DNA from: Mycobacterium haemophilum DSM 44634
Lineage (GTDB): Bacteria > Actinomycetota > Actinomycetes > Mycobacteriales > Mycobacteriaceae
NCBI RefSeq assembly: GCF_000340435.2
Contig: NZ_CP011883.2
Location: 1,274,607-1,338,606, forward strand
Length of the DNA stretch: 64,000 bases
Direction: 5' to 3'
Shown here one piece after another: positions 8,227-16,597 of the stretch. A model generated the notes under the pieces. That model had not been told where the DNA came from. It made no database searches and was given only the letters and a program-made list of their open reading frames with translations. The translations under genes and the position numbers were made by a program. Position 1 is the stretch's first letter, and each line of letters starts with the position of its first letter.

Positions 8227-9354
8227 TCAGTAGTCGTGCTCTGCGAGCGTAATGTCGTTGGGCCCACTGGAGCCGTGGGGTGCCCCGTTGAGTGACAGCG
8301 CTGCCGGAACCATCTCACTGGTCACCAACCCGTGTCGGGTCGTCAGCTCGTCGACGATATCGAAACTGCGTGCAATGGACTCCGGTGTGTCGACGATGAT
8401 CGTGGTCACTGGCACCTGGCGGGCGAGCTGAAATAGCTTGTCTCCGTGCGGTTGGTGGTCTCCATGAAATCCCCAGATCCCGCGTAACGCCGTTGCGCCC
8501 CGCACCGTCCCGGACCGCAGCAGTCGTTGGACGAGCGCGCGGTGGATCGGCAGTCCGTCGTGTCGGGTGGTCTCGGCGGTATAGACCATCAGCTTTTGCC
8601 ACAGGGCGCGTCCGTGCCCATCGGTCATCGGTAGCGGCTGGGGACGTCCGAATAGCTGGCCGTCGCGTTTGCAGATGCGCACCCTCTCGACGGTCAGCAA
8701 TGGGTTGGGCAGTTGGGCAGCGAGTTCGGTTGCGGCCGCTGATACCTGTTGAGTCGACCCGATGCCGATGATCATCAGCGGAACGTTGACGTTGCGGCCG
8801 AAAAAGCGGGCCCGGCGGCGTTCACCGTGTGCCGTGCCGTCGACGCCGAGAAGCACTATGGCACCGGCAAATCCGTGTCGATGCAAAAGGTTGCATATCT
8901 CGTATTGAGCCAGTTTCCCGCCGATGCGCTCCTGGCGGCCGACGTAGACAGTGAGCTTGGCTCCATCACCATTTTGGTCCCCGTTGTGGGTGTCGAGGTC
9001 GCCTAGCGTGTTGATGCCTGCAGACCCGGTGACCAGCGTCGCCCGTTCCAGAGTCAGCAGTCCGTGGCTGGTCATCGCGGTCACGTCGTCGACGAGGGAG
9101 CGGATCTTCGGCTCGACGTCGACCGCGGCAATCGCCACCGCTGGATCTTCGGACAGGCTTAGCGATGCGTCGCTGCGCAGTTGGTGGCTCGGCCCGAAGC
9201 CGGCGATTCCGCGCAGCATCACGCTGGTCGCAATGTCGCGGGCGCCGAACAAGTCCAGCATTGAATCGGCCAGAAACCGGCCCGAAGCGGCGTCTCCGAC
9301 GGCGCGTTGCCGCTCGCCGAAGTATCCCGTCAACTTCAAGCACTGCTGGTTCAT
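8227..9354 (-). CDS. tandem DUF190 protein downstream of two fluoride channels
   Basis: 375 residues from the ATG at 9354, which overlaps the TGA of the upstream crcB gene as ATGA; this decides the start over the in-frame codon at 9372. The protein holds repeated DUF190 modules, a PII-like ferredoxin fold: the N-terminal LKLTGYFGERQR module, a second with LTVYVGRQERIGGKLAQYEI, and a third around LMVYTAETTRHDGLPIHRAL. DUF190 genes are often found beside crcB. The tight overlap suggests a fluoride- or metabolite-sensing partner of the channels; that role is inference. Corresponds to Rv3071 from memory. Confidence 0.82.
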   Translation of the reverse strand: MNQQCLKLTGYFGERQRAVGDAASGRFLADSMLDLFGARDIATSVMLRGIAGFGPSHQLRSDASLSLSEDPAVAIAAVDVEPKIRSLVDDVTAMTSHGLLTLERATLVTGSAGINTLGDLDTHNGDQNGDGAKLTVYVGRQERIGGKLAQYEICNLLHRHGFAGAIVLLGVDGTAHGERRRARFFGRNVNVPLMIIGIGSTQQVSAAATELAAQLPNPLLTVERVRICKRDGQLFGRPQPLPMTDGHGRALWQKLMVYTAETTRHDGLPIHRALVQRLLRSGTVRGATALRGIWGFHGDHQPHGDKLFQLARQVPVTTIIVDTPESIARSFDIVDELTTRHGLVTSEMVPAALSLNGAPHGSSGPNDITLAEHDY

Positions 9355-9734
9355 AGTTGCTCCGCGACCCATTGCCCAAGTAGCGCCGCGGCGATACCCA
9401 GCACGACGCTGACGACGATGTTGGCAACTGCCGAACGTGTCTGACGCTCCTCTCCTAGCCGCTGAGTTTCCAGCATCCAGGTGGAAAAGGTGGTGTAGGC
9501 GCCGACGAACGCGGTACCAGCCAGCAGGGCCGCATCCTTGCTCAGCGCTAAGCCGCCCAGAAACCCCAGCAGCGCGGCACCGCTGACGTTCACCGTCAAC
9601 GTGCCGAACGGAAAAGACCTCGCCACCCGGCGCGCGACCGCGCGGTCCACCAGAAAGCGCAGCACCGACCCGATGCCCCCGATGAGCATGACGCCGGCCC
9701 AGACTGCGGCCGTCGTGGCCGCGGTGCCTGTCAT
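9351..9734 (-). CDS. crcB: CrcB/Fluc fluoride channel subunit
   Basis: 127 residues with four hydrophobic helices and the family motifs GSVLRFLVDRAVARR, FPFGTLTVNVSGAALLGF and VGAYTTFSTWMLE (the TTFST motif lines the ion path). Fluc channels export fluoride as dual-topology dimers. It overlaps the preceding crcB by 4 bases (ATGA), so the two subunits are translationally coupled and may form a heterodimer, as described for bacteria with two crcB genes. Confidence 0.93.
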   Translation of the reverse strand: MTGTAATTAAVWAGVMLIGGIGSVLRFLVDRAVARRVARSFPFGTLTVNVSGAALLGFLGGLALSKDAALLAGTAFVGAYTTFSTWMLETQRLGEERQTRSAVANIVVSVVLGIAAALLGQWVAEQL

Positions 9735-10123
9735 CGGCGCACCCTGACTCGGCGCACCAAAGCTGTGGCCAGTTGTACTGCCAGCATTCCCACCATGATG
9801 CTGATCACCGTGTAGCTGGCGGCCAGGCCCCAGTCACCATGCTCGATCATCTTCAACGTCTCGACCTGCATGGTCGAGAACGTGGTTAACCCGCCACACA
9901 ATCCGGTGCCGAGCAGGGGGCGCCGATAACTCGACAGCGGCAACCGTTCCAGTAACCGGGTGGTGAAATAACCCACCAGAAAGGCGCCGACGATATTGAC
10001 GATGAAGGTCGGCCATGGCCAACGCCCCGGGTCGGGGACGGTGAGGGTACTCAGGGCCGCGCGGGCCGCCGCACCCAGTGCACCGCCGACGAAGACCGCT
10101 GCCAACTCTCGATGATCTGGCAC
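9731..10123 (-). CDS. crcB: CrcB/Fluc fluoride channel subunit (second paralogue)
   Basis: 130 residues, first gene of the crcB-crcB-DUF190 operon. Motifs: GGALGAAARAALSTL, WPTFIVNIVGAFLVGYF, CGGLTTFSTMQVE. Four transmembrane helices. Its start lies 102 bases before the pgmA ATG on the other strand, so the two operons are divergent and share a promoter region. I saw no fluoride-riboswitch-like fold in that short interval. Confidence 0.93.
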   Translation of the reverse strand: MPDHRELAAVFVGGALGAAARAALSTLTVPDPGRWPWPTFIVNIVGAFLVGYFTTRLLERLPLSSYRRPLLGTGLCGGLTTFSTMQVETLKMIEHGDWGLAASYTVISIMVGMLAVQLATALVRRVRVRR

Positions 10124-10224
10124 TCTTGGATTCCCTTCGGTTTACCGATGCGCTAGGCAGCGTATGGCCGGACTGCAGACCAGGTAAGCCCGGGGAACGT
10201 CGAGCATGGGCAGAATTGGCAGCC

Positions 10225-11871
10225 ATGGTGGCCAACCCGCGCGCCGGCCAGCCGGCCCAGCCCGAGGACCTCGTCGATCTGCCGCATCTCGTCACCGCGT
10301 ATTACACCATCGAACCCGACCCGGACAACATTGCACAGCAGGTGGTGTTCGGCACGTCGGGTCATCGCGGGTCGGCGTTGGGCGGGGCATTCAATGAGGC
10401 CCACATTCTGGCCATCACCCAGGCCATCGTCGAGTACCGCGCCGCGCACGGTGTCACCGGGCCGTTGTTCATCGGCCGCGACACGCACGGCTTGTCCGAG
10501 CCGGCATGGGTCTCGGCGTTGGAGGTTCTCGCCGCTAATCAGGTGGTGGCCGTGGTCGATTCCCGCGACCGCTACACGCCGACGCCGGCGATCAGTCACG
10601 CGATCCTGACCTACAACCGCGGTCGCACCGACGCGCTGGCCGACGGGATCGTCGTGACGCCGTCGCATAACCCGCCGCCGGACGGGGGCTTCAAGTACAA
10701 CCCACCCAACGGGGGTCCGGCCGATACCGCTGCGACCAACGCAATCGCCAAGCGCGCCAACGAGATTCTGCGTGGCGGTGGTTCGGCGGTCAAGCGCACG
10801 CCACTAGCCCGCGCGCTGCAGACCGTCGTGCGCCACGACTATCTGGGCGGTTATGTCGACGACCTGCCCAATGTCGTCGACATCGCCGCGATCCGCGACG
10901 CCGGGGTCCGGATCGGTGCCGACCCGCTCGGCGGGGCCAGCGTCGACTACTGGGCCGAGATTGCGCAGCGGCATGGTCTGGACCTGACCGTGGTCAATCC
11001 GCTGGTCGACGCGACGTGGCGGTTCATGACGCTTGACCACGACGGCAACATCCGGATGGACTGCAGCTCGCCGGACGCGATGGCTGGGCTCATCCGAACG
11101 ATGATCGCCAACCGGGACCATTACCAGATTGCCACCGGCAACGACGCCGACGCCGATCGCCACGGAATCGTGACCCCCGATGCGGGTTTGCTGAATCCGA
11201 ACCATTATCTGGCGGTGGCCATCGACTACCTTTGCACGCACCGACCGTCCTGGCCGGCCAGCATCGCGGTCGGTAAGACCGTGGTCAGTTCCTCGATCAT
11301 CGATCGGGTGGTCGCCGGCCTCGGCCGCGAGCTGGTCGAGGTGCCGGTCGGGTTCAAATGGTTCGTCGACGGTCTGGTCGGCGCCACGTTGGGCTTCGGC
11401 GGTGAGGAATCGGCGGGGGCGTCGTTCCTGCGGCGCGATGGATCGGTGTGGACCACCGACAAGGACGGCATCATCCTGGCGCTGTTGGCCTCCGAGATCC
11501 TGGCCGTCACCGGTGTGAGCCCCTCGCAGCGTTACCAGGAGCTGACCGCCAAGTACGGCACCCCGTCGTATGCCCGGCTCGACGCGCCCGCTGACCGTGA
11601 TCAGAAAGCCCGGCTGGCCAAGTTGTCGGCGGACCAGGTGAGTGCCACCGAGTTGGCGGGCGAGCCGATCACCGCAAAGCTGACCGCTGCGCCGGGTAAC
11701 GGTGCACCGCTGGGCGGCCTGAAGGTGACGACGGCCAACGCGTGGTTTGCCGCACGACCGTCCGGCACCGAGGACGTTTACAAGATCTACGCAGAGTCCT
11801 TCAACGGACCGCAGCATCTGGCCGAAGTGCAACAGACCGCCCGCGAGGTAGTCAATCAAGCTATCGGCTAA
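10225..11871 (+). CDS. pgmA: phosphoglucomutase (alpha-D-glucose phosphate-specific)
   Basis: 548 residues from the ATG at 10225; the longer frame from 10078 overlaps crcB and exceeds the family length. It interconverts glucose 1-phosphate and glucose 6-phosphate. Visible: the phosphoserine loop VVTPSHNPPPDGG, the Mg2+ loop GNDADADRHG, the sugar-binding GGEESAG loop, and the C-terminal phosphate-binding WFAARPSGTED. All catalytic motifs are intact. Supplies glucose 1-phosphate for glycogen, trehalose and capsule glucan synthesis. Confidence 0.95.
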   Translation: MVANPRAGQPAQPEDLVDLPHLVTAYYTIEPDPDNIAQQVVFGTSGHRGSALGGAFNEAHILAITQAIVEYRAAHGVTGPLFIGRDTHGLSEPAWVSALEVLAANQVVAVVDSRDRYTPTPAISHAILTYNRGRTDALADGIVVTPSHNPPPDGGFKYNPPNGGPADTAATNAIAKRANEILRGGGSAVKRTPLARALQTVVRHDYLGGYVDDLPNVVDIAAIRDAGVRIGADPLGGASVDYWAEIAQRHGLDLTVVNPLVDATWRFMTLDHDGNIRMDCSSPDAMAGLIRTMIANRDHYQIATGNDADADRHGIVTPDAGLLNPNHYLAVAIDYLCTHRPSWPASIAVGKTVVSSSIIDRVVAGLGRELVEVPVGFKWFVDGLVGATLGFGGEESAGASFLRRDGSVWTTDKDGIILALLASEILAVTGVSPSQRYQELTAKYGTPSYARLDAPADRDQKARLAKLSADQVSATELAGEPITAKLTAAPGNGAPLGGLKVTTANAWFAARPSGTEDVYKIYAESFNGPQHLAEVQQTAREVVNQAIG

Positions 11872-11937
11872 GGACCCTTGACCAGTGACTTTGAACGCTC
11901 CCTGACAGTGGTGTAACTTCGATGAGCACAACTTCTT

Positions 11938-12010
11938 GGGGCTATGGCGCAGCTGGTAGCGCACCACACTGGCAGTGTGGGGGTCAGGGGTTCGAGTCCC
12001 CTTAGCTCCA
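11938..12010 (+). tRNA. tRNA-Ala (anticodon GGC)
   Basis: A complete cloverleaf can be drawn: acceptor GGGGCTA paired with TAGCTCC, D stem GCGC/GCGC, anticodon stem CCACA/TGTGG with loop CTGGCAG (anticodon GGC), T arm GGGGTTCGAGTCCCC, discriminator A at 12010. CCA is not encoded. The accessory ATPase and AbiE-type remnants lie directly downstream, as expected if this tRNA has served as an integration site. Confidence 0.95.
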
Positions 12011-12287
12011 CCCGCGGAAAATGCGCTCTTGCCTCGGTCGAAACGGGTCTGCGCGTTTGCTGTTAGAGTCGGACGGGTCGAATTTTGACGACAACCGTGG
12101 CCTCATTCACGAAAACAGCTGATTCGGGGTGTGCCCACATCCAGATTTTGGGACATGGTGCTGTACGGCCGGCCGGAAACGTGTGACGCCCAGCGTCGTC
12201 TTCATGCCGGAGGCTGAAGAACAGAGCGGTGGGAATGCTGATTGACTGATTCAGCCCGTGCTATTTGGCTGATTTAAACCCTGCTAA
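12011..12287. other. intergenic downstream of tRNA-Ala
   Basis: No gene recognised. Contains the left copy (12081-12099) of a 19-base direct repeat. I saw no second copy of the tRNA 3' end in the window, so no att site pair can be proposed. Confidence 0.5.
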
Positions 12288-13702
12288 TTGCATGATTACT
12301 CCATGCGGTACGTCAGACGTATTGTCGACGACGAACTGGACGAGCTGTTCGGACAGGTACCGGCGATCGCCATCGACGGCCCGAAGGCAGTGGGGAAGAC
12401 GACCGCCGAGCAGCGAGTCGTCGGCCTGCTGAGACTCGATGCAAAGCCCAACCGTGAGGCGGTGCACGCCGATCCGGGTCTTCTGTTGACTCGGCCGCGG
12501 CCACTGCTCATTGACGAGTGGCAGAAGGTTCCCGAGGTGTGGGATGTCGTGCGGCGTGCTGTCGATGACGATCCGACTGGTGGCCAGTTTCTGCTCGCCG
12601 GGAGTGCTTCACCCCGCCACGGGGCGACGGCCCACTCCGGTGCGGGGCGTATTGGGCGGCTGCGGATGCGTCCCATGACCTTGTCGGAGCGGGGGATCGC
12701 GTCACCGACGGTCAGCCTTGGCGAATTGCTCGGTGGGAGAAGGCTCCCGCTTGACGGGGTGGCGGAGGTCCGGTTGGCCGATTACACACGATGAGATCGT
12801 GGCGTCTGGTTTTCCGGGTATGCGGTCTCTCGGTGCGCGGGCATTGAAGTTTCAGCTTGATTCGTACCTGCGTAACGCCGTTGATCGAGACGTGCCCGAG
12901 CAGGGGCTCGACGTTCGTAAGCCTGATGCCATGTTGGGGTGGTTGCGTGCATACGCGGCAGCCACCTCCACGACGGCCAGCTATACCGCAACACTCGACG
13001 CGGCCACAGCCGGTGTCAGTGACAAGCCGGCGCGTTCAACGACCATCGTGTACCGAGATGTGCTCTCTCAGCTATGGCTGCTTGACCCGGTGCCCGCTTG
13101 GGGTCCCGCGGCAAACCCGTTGGCGCGCTTGGCCCAATCGCCGAAGCATCACTTGGCCGATCCTGCGTTGGCGGCGCGTCTACTTGGCTTATCCGTGGAT
13201 ATGCTCCTCGGCGGTAAAGGCAGGCCGATCGAGCCTCAGGCTGGTGGCATGCTCGGGCATCTCTTCGAATCCTTGGTCACACTTTGCGTACGGGTTGCTG
13301 CGCAGGCTGCCGAGGCCACTGTCGGTCACCTCCGAACGCGCAACGGCGACCACGAAATAGATCTGGTGGTGGTGCGTGACGACGGCAAAGTGCTCGCCGT
13401 CGAGGTGAAACTCGCCGCAACAGTCGAAGATCGAGACACCGCGCACTTGCGCTGGTTGGCAGACCACCTCCGCGGGGACTTGCTCGACGCGATCATCATC
13501 AACACCGGGCCCAACGCCTACCGTCGCCCCGACGGCATCGGCGTGGTCCCGCTGGCGCTGCTGGGTCAGTAATGGGTCGAAACACGAACGGCGGCCGTCG
13601 TTTGCGATGAGTTGATACGTAATGCATACGGATACACGCGATGGGTTTTTGCTGGTCTATTGCGGCAGTTGCGCTCCGACGGCAATTTTGACGACAACCG
13701 TG
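12081..13702 (+). repeat. 19-bp direct repeat flanking the ATPase pseudogene
   Basis: aattttgacgacaaccgtg occurs exactly at 12081-12099 and 13684-13702, 1603 bases apart. The left copy lies in intergenic DNA after tRNA-Ala. The right copy lies in the distal 3' part of the AbiEii-like gene. Nineteen identical bases are far beyond chance; the repeat may record the insertion of the ATPase module or a recombination end point. Confidence 0.8.
12288..13572 (+). pseudogene. AAA ATPase with DUF4143 domain, frameshifted
   Basis: Two overlapping frames make one protein. The first (12288-12794) has the Walker A motif DGPKAVGKTT and Walker B LLIDEWQ. The second carries the rest: IVASGFPGMRSLGARALKFQ, the DUF4143 helical part, and a nuclease-like end (HEIDLVVV and VLAVEVKLA, a PD-(D/E)xK-type D and ExK pair). 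The frame changes at the acacac run near 12780-12787, where LADYT in the first frame should continue into HDEIVASG in the second. One base change would restore it, so it may be a recent lesion or a sequencing error. The family is known from mycobacteria (Rv2008c-like, from memory); its cellular role is unsettled. Confidence 0.8.
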
Positions 13703-14322
13703 ACAACCCAAGGGTGCTGGGCGGAAGGCGGCTCGATACTTCGCTCCAGTGCGTACTCATCCCAGGGGGTCATTCCGTCGGGATCGGTTTCCCGCTTCGT
13801 GATTCGTGGTTCACGTGTGCGCCCGAAAAGACGCGAGTGCCGTCTCCACCTCGTGAAGGTCTCGTTCGCTGCATTTGGGCCCAGCGACACTCTGCGGTAG
13901 CGTGCGAGCTTCTCAGGTGCCAGGCTGAGTGCGTGTCGCGCCAGCTCTACCTTGGCGCTCAGCTGCGGGCGGCCAAACGGCTTGTCTACCAACAGGTCAC
14001 CGCGTCGACCGTCGTCACCGAGATTTTCAATCGCGAAAATGAAGCCGTCGACCTCGACGCCGTCGAGAGCCTGCAAAGCGGCGAGCGCCACCTCTTCATC
14101 GGGCGCGGCGAAGTCGAGGTCGGTCGAGAAACGGCCAGCGTTGCCCGCTCTAAACTTTCGCAGCGCGGTGCCGCCCTTGAAAACCAGGCCGCGTGCGAAG
14201 AGCCCGGCGTGGTGAAGCAGATGCAACGCGTGATCCTGGGCAATGTCGAGAAGAGCGGCATCGCGTCCACCCCTGACGCCTTGATAGTGGCGCGTGAGGT
14301 GTCCCTCGGTAATCCGGGTCAC
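13657..14322 (-). pseudogene. AbiEii/AbiGii-type nucleotidyltransferase toxin, C-terminally altered
   Basis: 221 residues. N-terminal nucleotidyltransferase motifs are present: GLVFKGGTALRKF and GRFSTDLDF, the latter with the catalytic Asp pair. After EKLARYRRVSL the sequence stops resembling AbiEii and continues for about 70 unrelated residues to a stop at 13657, beside the 19-base repeat. Family members are usually near 290 residues, so the C-terminal helical part has been replaced. AbiEii toxins transfer nucleotides to tRNA and pair with an AbiEi antitoxin encoded just upstream; here the antitoxin is only a remnant. Loss of the antitoxin with a damaged toxin fits an inactivated module. Confidence 0.65.
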
Positions 14323-14524
14323 GATCCGGTGCCCACGGTGAGGTATCGGTGCAGCAGAAGGTATGCGGCCCGCTGCGCCGCTGCACGCGGCCTAGTCTTC
14401 GGCAAGCCGATGACGGTATCGAGGTTCACGCGCGAGCCCGAGGAGGGATGCTGCCGTTTCCATGGCCAGCACGCCGCGCCAGTCGGGTCCACGGCACGCT
14501 GCGCGTGGAACTCGATAAAGCGAT
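14323..14524 (-). pseudogene. AbiEi-type antitoxin remnant
   Basis: On the minus strand near 14395-14475 one frame reads DWRGVLAMETAASLLGL and ends LAEDstop. This matches the C-terminal half of the AbiEi winged-helix antitoxin (W..VLA.ETA..LLGL), expected immediately upstream of AbiEii. No start or full domain remains and frames change repeatedly, so the gene is broken. Confidence 0.5.
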
Positions 14525-14725
14525 CACCAGAGCCTTAGGCGCCGCCCCGCGCTGCGGGGAGAAATTCCCAGGCTGATCTCGAACGGATCTGACTCGTCGC
14601 GAGGGTTACGCCGTGCGATCACCCTCTTACGAATGTCGACTAGTTCCTTGCCGGCGGTGTAGAAGCGCCCGCGCCGCTCACCGTGCGGGATGATAAGCCC
14701 GTCAAATTGGTCGCTGACGGTTTAG
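14524..14725 (-). pseudogene. fragment resembling the C-terminus of a Fic/DOC-family protein
   Basis: An open minus-strand stretch reads IIPHGERRGRFYTAG, then KELVDIRKRV and RNPRDESDPFE before a TGA at 14524-14526. The ERRGRxYxAG type of ending is typical of the C-terminal winged helix of Fic proteins. No catalytic Fic motif is present. Assignment is tentative. Confidence 0.3.
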
Positions 14726-14876
14726 CAGTGAATGCGGCAACCGCTACGCTCATCCCGAGCGCTACCTGCGCCGCGACGACGACGATGATCAGTGGCTTGC
14801 GTACCGACCGATGCCGACCGGTATGGAGTCAACTGCGAATTCGTTCCGCTCCCGGGCCAGCTACAGGAGAAATCTC

Positions 14877-15455
14877 ATGCCACTCACTCCGGAAGATATC
14901 CACAATGTGGCTTTCTCCAAGACATCCCGTGAAAAACGCAGTTATAACGTAAATGAGGTGGACGCGTTTCTCGACCTCGTTGAGGCAGCGTTGCGAGATC
15001 CGATGGGACGCACTTTTACTCTTACTCCAGAGCAGGTTCATAAGGTGGCATTCGCTAAACCATCTCGTGGTAAGCCGGGTTATAACGTGACTGAGGTGGA
15101 CGCGTTTCTCGACGTCGTTGAGGCAGCGTTGCGAGATCCGATGGGACGCATTCTTACTGCTGAGCAGGTCAGTGATGCGGCGTTCGCTAAGCCACCCCGA
15201 GGAAAATTCGGTTATAACGAAGATGAGGTGGACGCGTTTCTCGACCTCGTTGAGACAGCGTTGCGATATCCGACGGGGCGGACTCTGACCCCAGAGGATG
15301 TTCGCAACGCGGCATTCTCTGATCCGCCCCGTGGAGAACGCGGCTATAACCGGGACGAGGTCGACGCATTTCTGAATCTGCTTGAAGAGGAGATACGACG
15401 TCGCGTAACAGGAATACCGCGCAACACGCAACCGGCGAGGCCCTGGAACCGCTAG
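14877..15455 (+). CDS. protein of four tandem DivIVA-type repeats
   Basis: 192 residues from the ATG at 14877 with AGGAGA eight bases upstream; in-frame codons from 14811 are less likely starts. The whole protein is four repeats of about 43-46 residues, each with LTPExVxxxAFxxxxRxxxGYNxxEVDAFLDLVE. This is the DivI1A/DivIVA lipid-binding hairpin motif (consensus RGYxxxEVDxFL) seen once at the N-terminus of Wag31/DivIVA. There is no coiled-coil tail. A role at curved or polar membrane in cell growth is inferred from DivIVA. The repeats are also similar at DNA level, so copy number may vary between strains. Confidence 0.82.
   Translation: MPLTPEDIHNVAFSKTSREKRSYNVNEVDAFLDLVEAALRDPMGRTFTLTPEQVHKVAFAKPSRGKPGYNVTEVDAFLDVVEAALRDPMGRILTAEQVSDAAFAKPPRGKFGYNEDEVDAFLDLVETALRYPTGRTLTPEDVRNAAFSDPPRGERGYNRDEVDAFLNLLEEEIRRRVTGIPRNTQPARPWNR
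14883..15440 (+). repeat. four-fold tandem coding repeat (about 132-138 bp per unit)
   Basis: Units begin near 14883, 15015, 15150 and 15282, each carrying a variant of gaggtggacgcgtttctcga. Units one and two also share gttgaggcagcgttgcgaga followed by the same tccgatggg. Such repetition suggests expansion by slippage or unequal crossing over. Confidence 0.75.
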
Positions 15456-16012
15456 GGACAGTCCGTGGCCAGTCTGGCGATGGCGTCGGTGAGCGCATCG
15501 ATGCTGAGCGGGGTATCGCTGATCAGCGAGTTCAGCGTGGCGCCGTCGAGGAACACGGTGACCGCTTCCGCGGCCCGTCGTCCTATGCGTGGTTCGAGCA
15601 GCGCGACCAGGTCCTCATGCCACCGCCGCGCCAGGTGCTGCAATTCCGGCCGACGGGTCGCCGCGATGTACAACTCATTGAGTGTGCGGTGTCGGTCTCG
15701 GTCGGCCAGGTAATCGGCGGTGAGCTGGGCGAGTGCGGCGGGCAGCTCGGGCTTCGCCTCGAGTTCGCGATGCCACTGATCGAGATACGCGGCCGCGGTG
15801 GTCGCCGCGTGCGTGAGCGCGGCATCCTGCAGCGCTTCGAGATGGCTGAAGTAATAGGTGGTTGACCCGACCGGCACATCCGCCTCCGCGGCTACCCGGC
15901 GGTGGGTCAATTCGCCAAGGCCCTCCCGGGCAATCACGCGTCCAGCCGCCTCGACGATCGCCTGCCGGCGACCGGTGGGGTCGCGCGGCCGGCGATCCGG
16001 GGCGGCGGTCAA
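15452..16012 (-). CDS. TetR-family repressor of the adjacent efflux pump
   Basis: 186 residues from a TTG at 16012 that overlaps the emrE stop as TTGA, so it is coupled to emrE. A longer frame to 16549 has no family support. N-terminal helix-turn-helix: RQAIVEAAGRVIAREGLGEL, then PVGSTTYYFSHLEALQDAAL. From memory it matches Rv3066, a TetR repressor of a small multidrug pump that binds planar cationic dyes. The tandem TGTACA sites upstream of emrE are the likely operator, giving drug-inducible autoregulation. Confidence 0.87.
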   Translation of the reverse strand: MTAAPDRRPRDPTGRRQAIVEAAGRVIAREGLGELTHRRVAAEADVPVGSTTYYFSHLEALQDAALTHAATTAAAYLDQWHRELEAKPELPAALAQLTADYLADRDRHRTLNELYIAATRRPELQHLARRWHEDLVALLEPRIGRRAAEAVTVFLDGATLNSLISDTPLSIDALTDAIARLATDCP

Positions 16013-16332
16013 TGGGCACCGGCCAGGTTCAACGTGACCACCCCGACGATAATCAGCAGGACGCCAACGACCTTCGCCACGGACACCGGTGAGTCGAGGA
16101 ACAGCACGGCGATCAGCACGATAGCAGCCGTACCGATAGCCGACCACAACGCATAGGCGACGTCTGTCTGCATGCCGCGTGAGATCGACAGCGCCAGGAG
16201 TGCGAAGGCCACCGTGTAGCCGGCCAGACAAGCCAGGGTCGGCGCCAGCCGGGTGAAACCTTCGGTGCTCTTTAGCAGGGTAGTCGCAACCACCTCCGCG
16301 AGGATCGCGCAGAAGAGAAACAGATAAGCCAC
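16009..16332 (-). CDS. emrE: small multidrug resistance (SMR) efflux protein
   Basis: 107 residues with four transmembrane helices and the SMR signature: MAYLFLFCAILAEVVATTLL with the essential membrane Glu at residue 13, GYTVAFALLALSISRGM and YALWSAIGTAAIVLIAVLF. These proton antiporters expel quaternary ammonium compounds and cationic dyes as antiparallel dimers. First gene of a two-gene operon with a TetR repressor; a strong operator lies 14 bases before its start. Confidence 0.94.
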   Translation of the reverse strand: MAYLFLFCAILAEVVATTLLKSTEGFTRLAPTLACLAGYTVAFALLALSISRGMQTDVAYALWSAIGTAAIVLIAVLFLDSPVSVAKVVGVLLIIVGVVTLNLAGAH

Positions 16333-16345
16333 AACACCTCCCTAG

Positions 16346-16373
16346 TGTACAAATGTACATGTACAAATGTACA
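16346..16373. promoter_or_regulatory. tandem TGTACA operator upstream of emrE
   Basis: The 14-mer tgtacaaatgtaca occurs twice without a gap (16346-16359, 16360-16373), giving four self-palindromic TGTACA boxes at regular spacing. It sits just before the emrE start and is almost certainly the binding site of the downstream TetR protein, possibly as two dimers side by side. Confidence 0.8.
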
Positions 16374-16597
16374 TGATAAGACCGGGGCTTACTGGAACGG
16401 ACAGCTTGTCGATGCCATGATGGCGCCGATGGTTGGCTAGGCTGCGGATCGCGCAGTGCCGCTACCGGTACGACATCGGCCTGACCAATACCATGTCCAC
16501 CACCAGCGGTGGCCAGACGCGGCGGGGGTCGCCGATAAGCGCTGGCCAAGATGTGGGGGATGATGGCTGCTCGACCCGAGACATCCGAGGATTCATC

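Noticed and set aside
10124..10224. Fluoride riboswitch before the crcB operon
   Set aside because: The interval is only about 100 bases and I could not draw the conserved pseudoknot fold.
10804..11967. 387-residue minus-strand open frame
   Set aside because: Antisense to pgmA, Arg/Gly/Asp-rich, and runs into the tRNA gene.
13612..14538. 308-residue plus-strand open frame
   Set aside because: Antisense to the AbiEii-like gene, whose nucleotidyltransferase motifs are on the minus strand.
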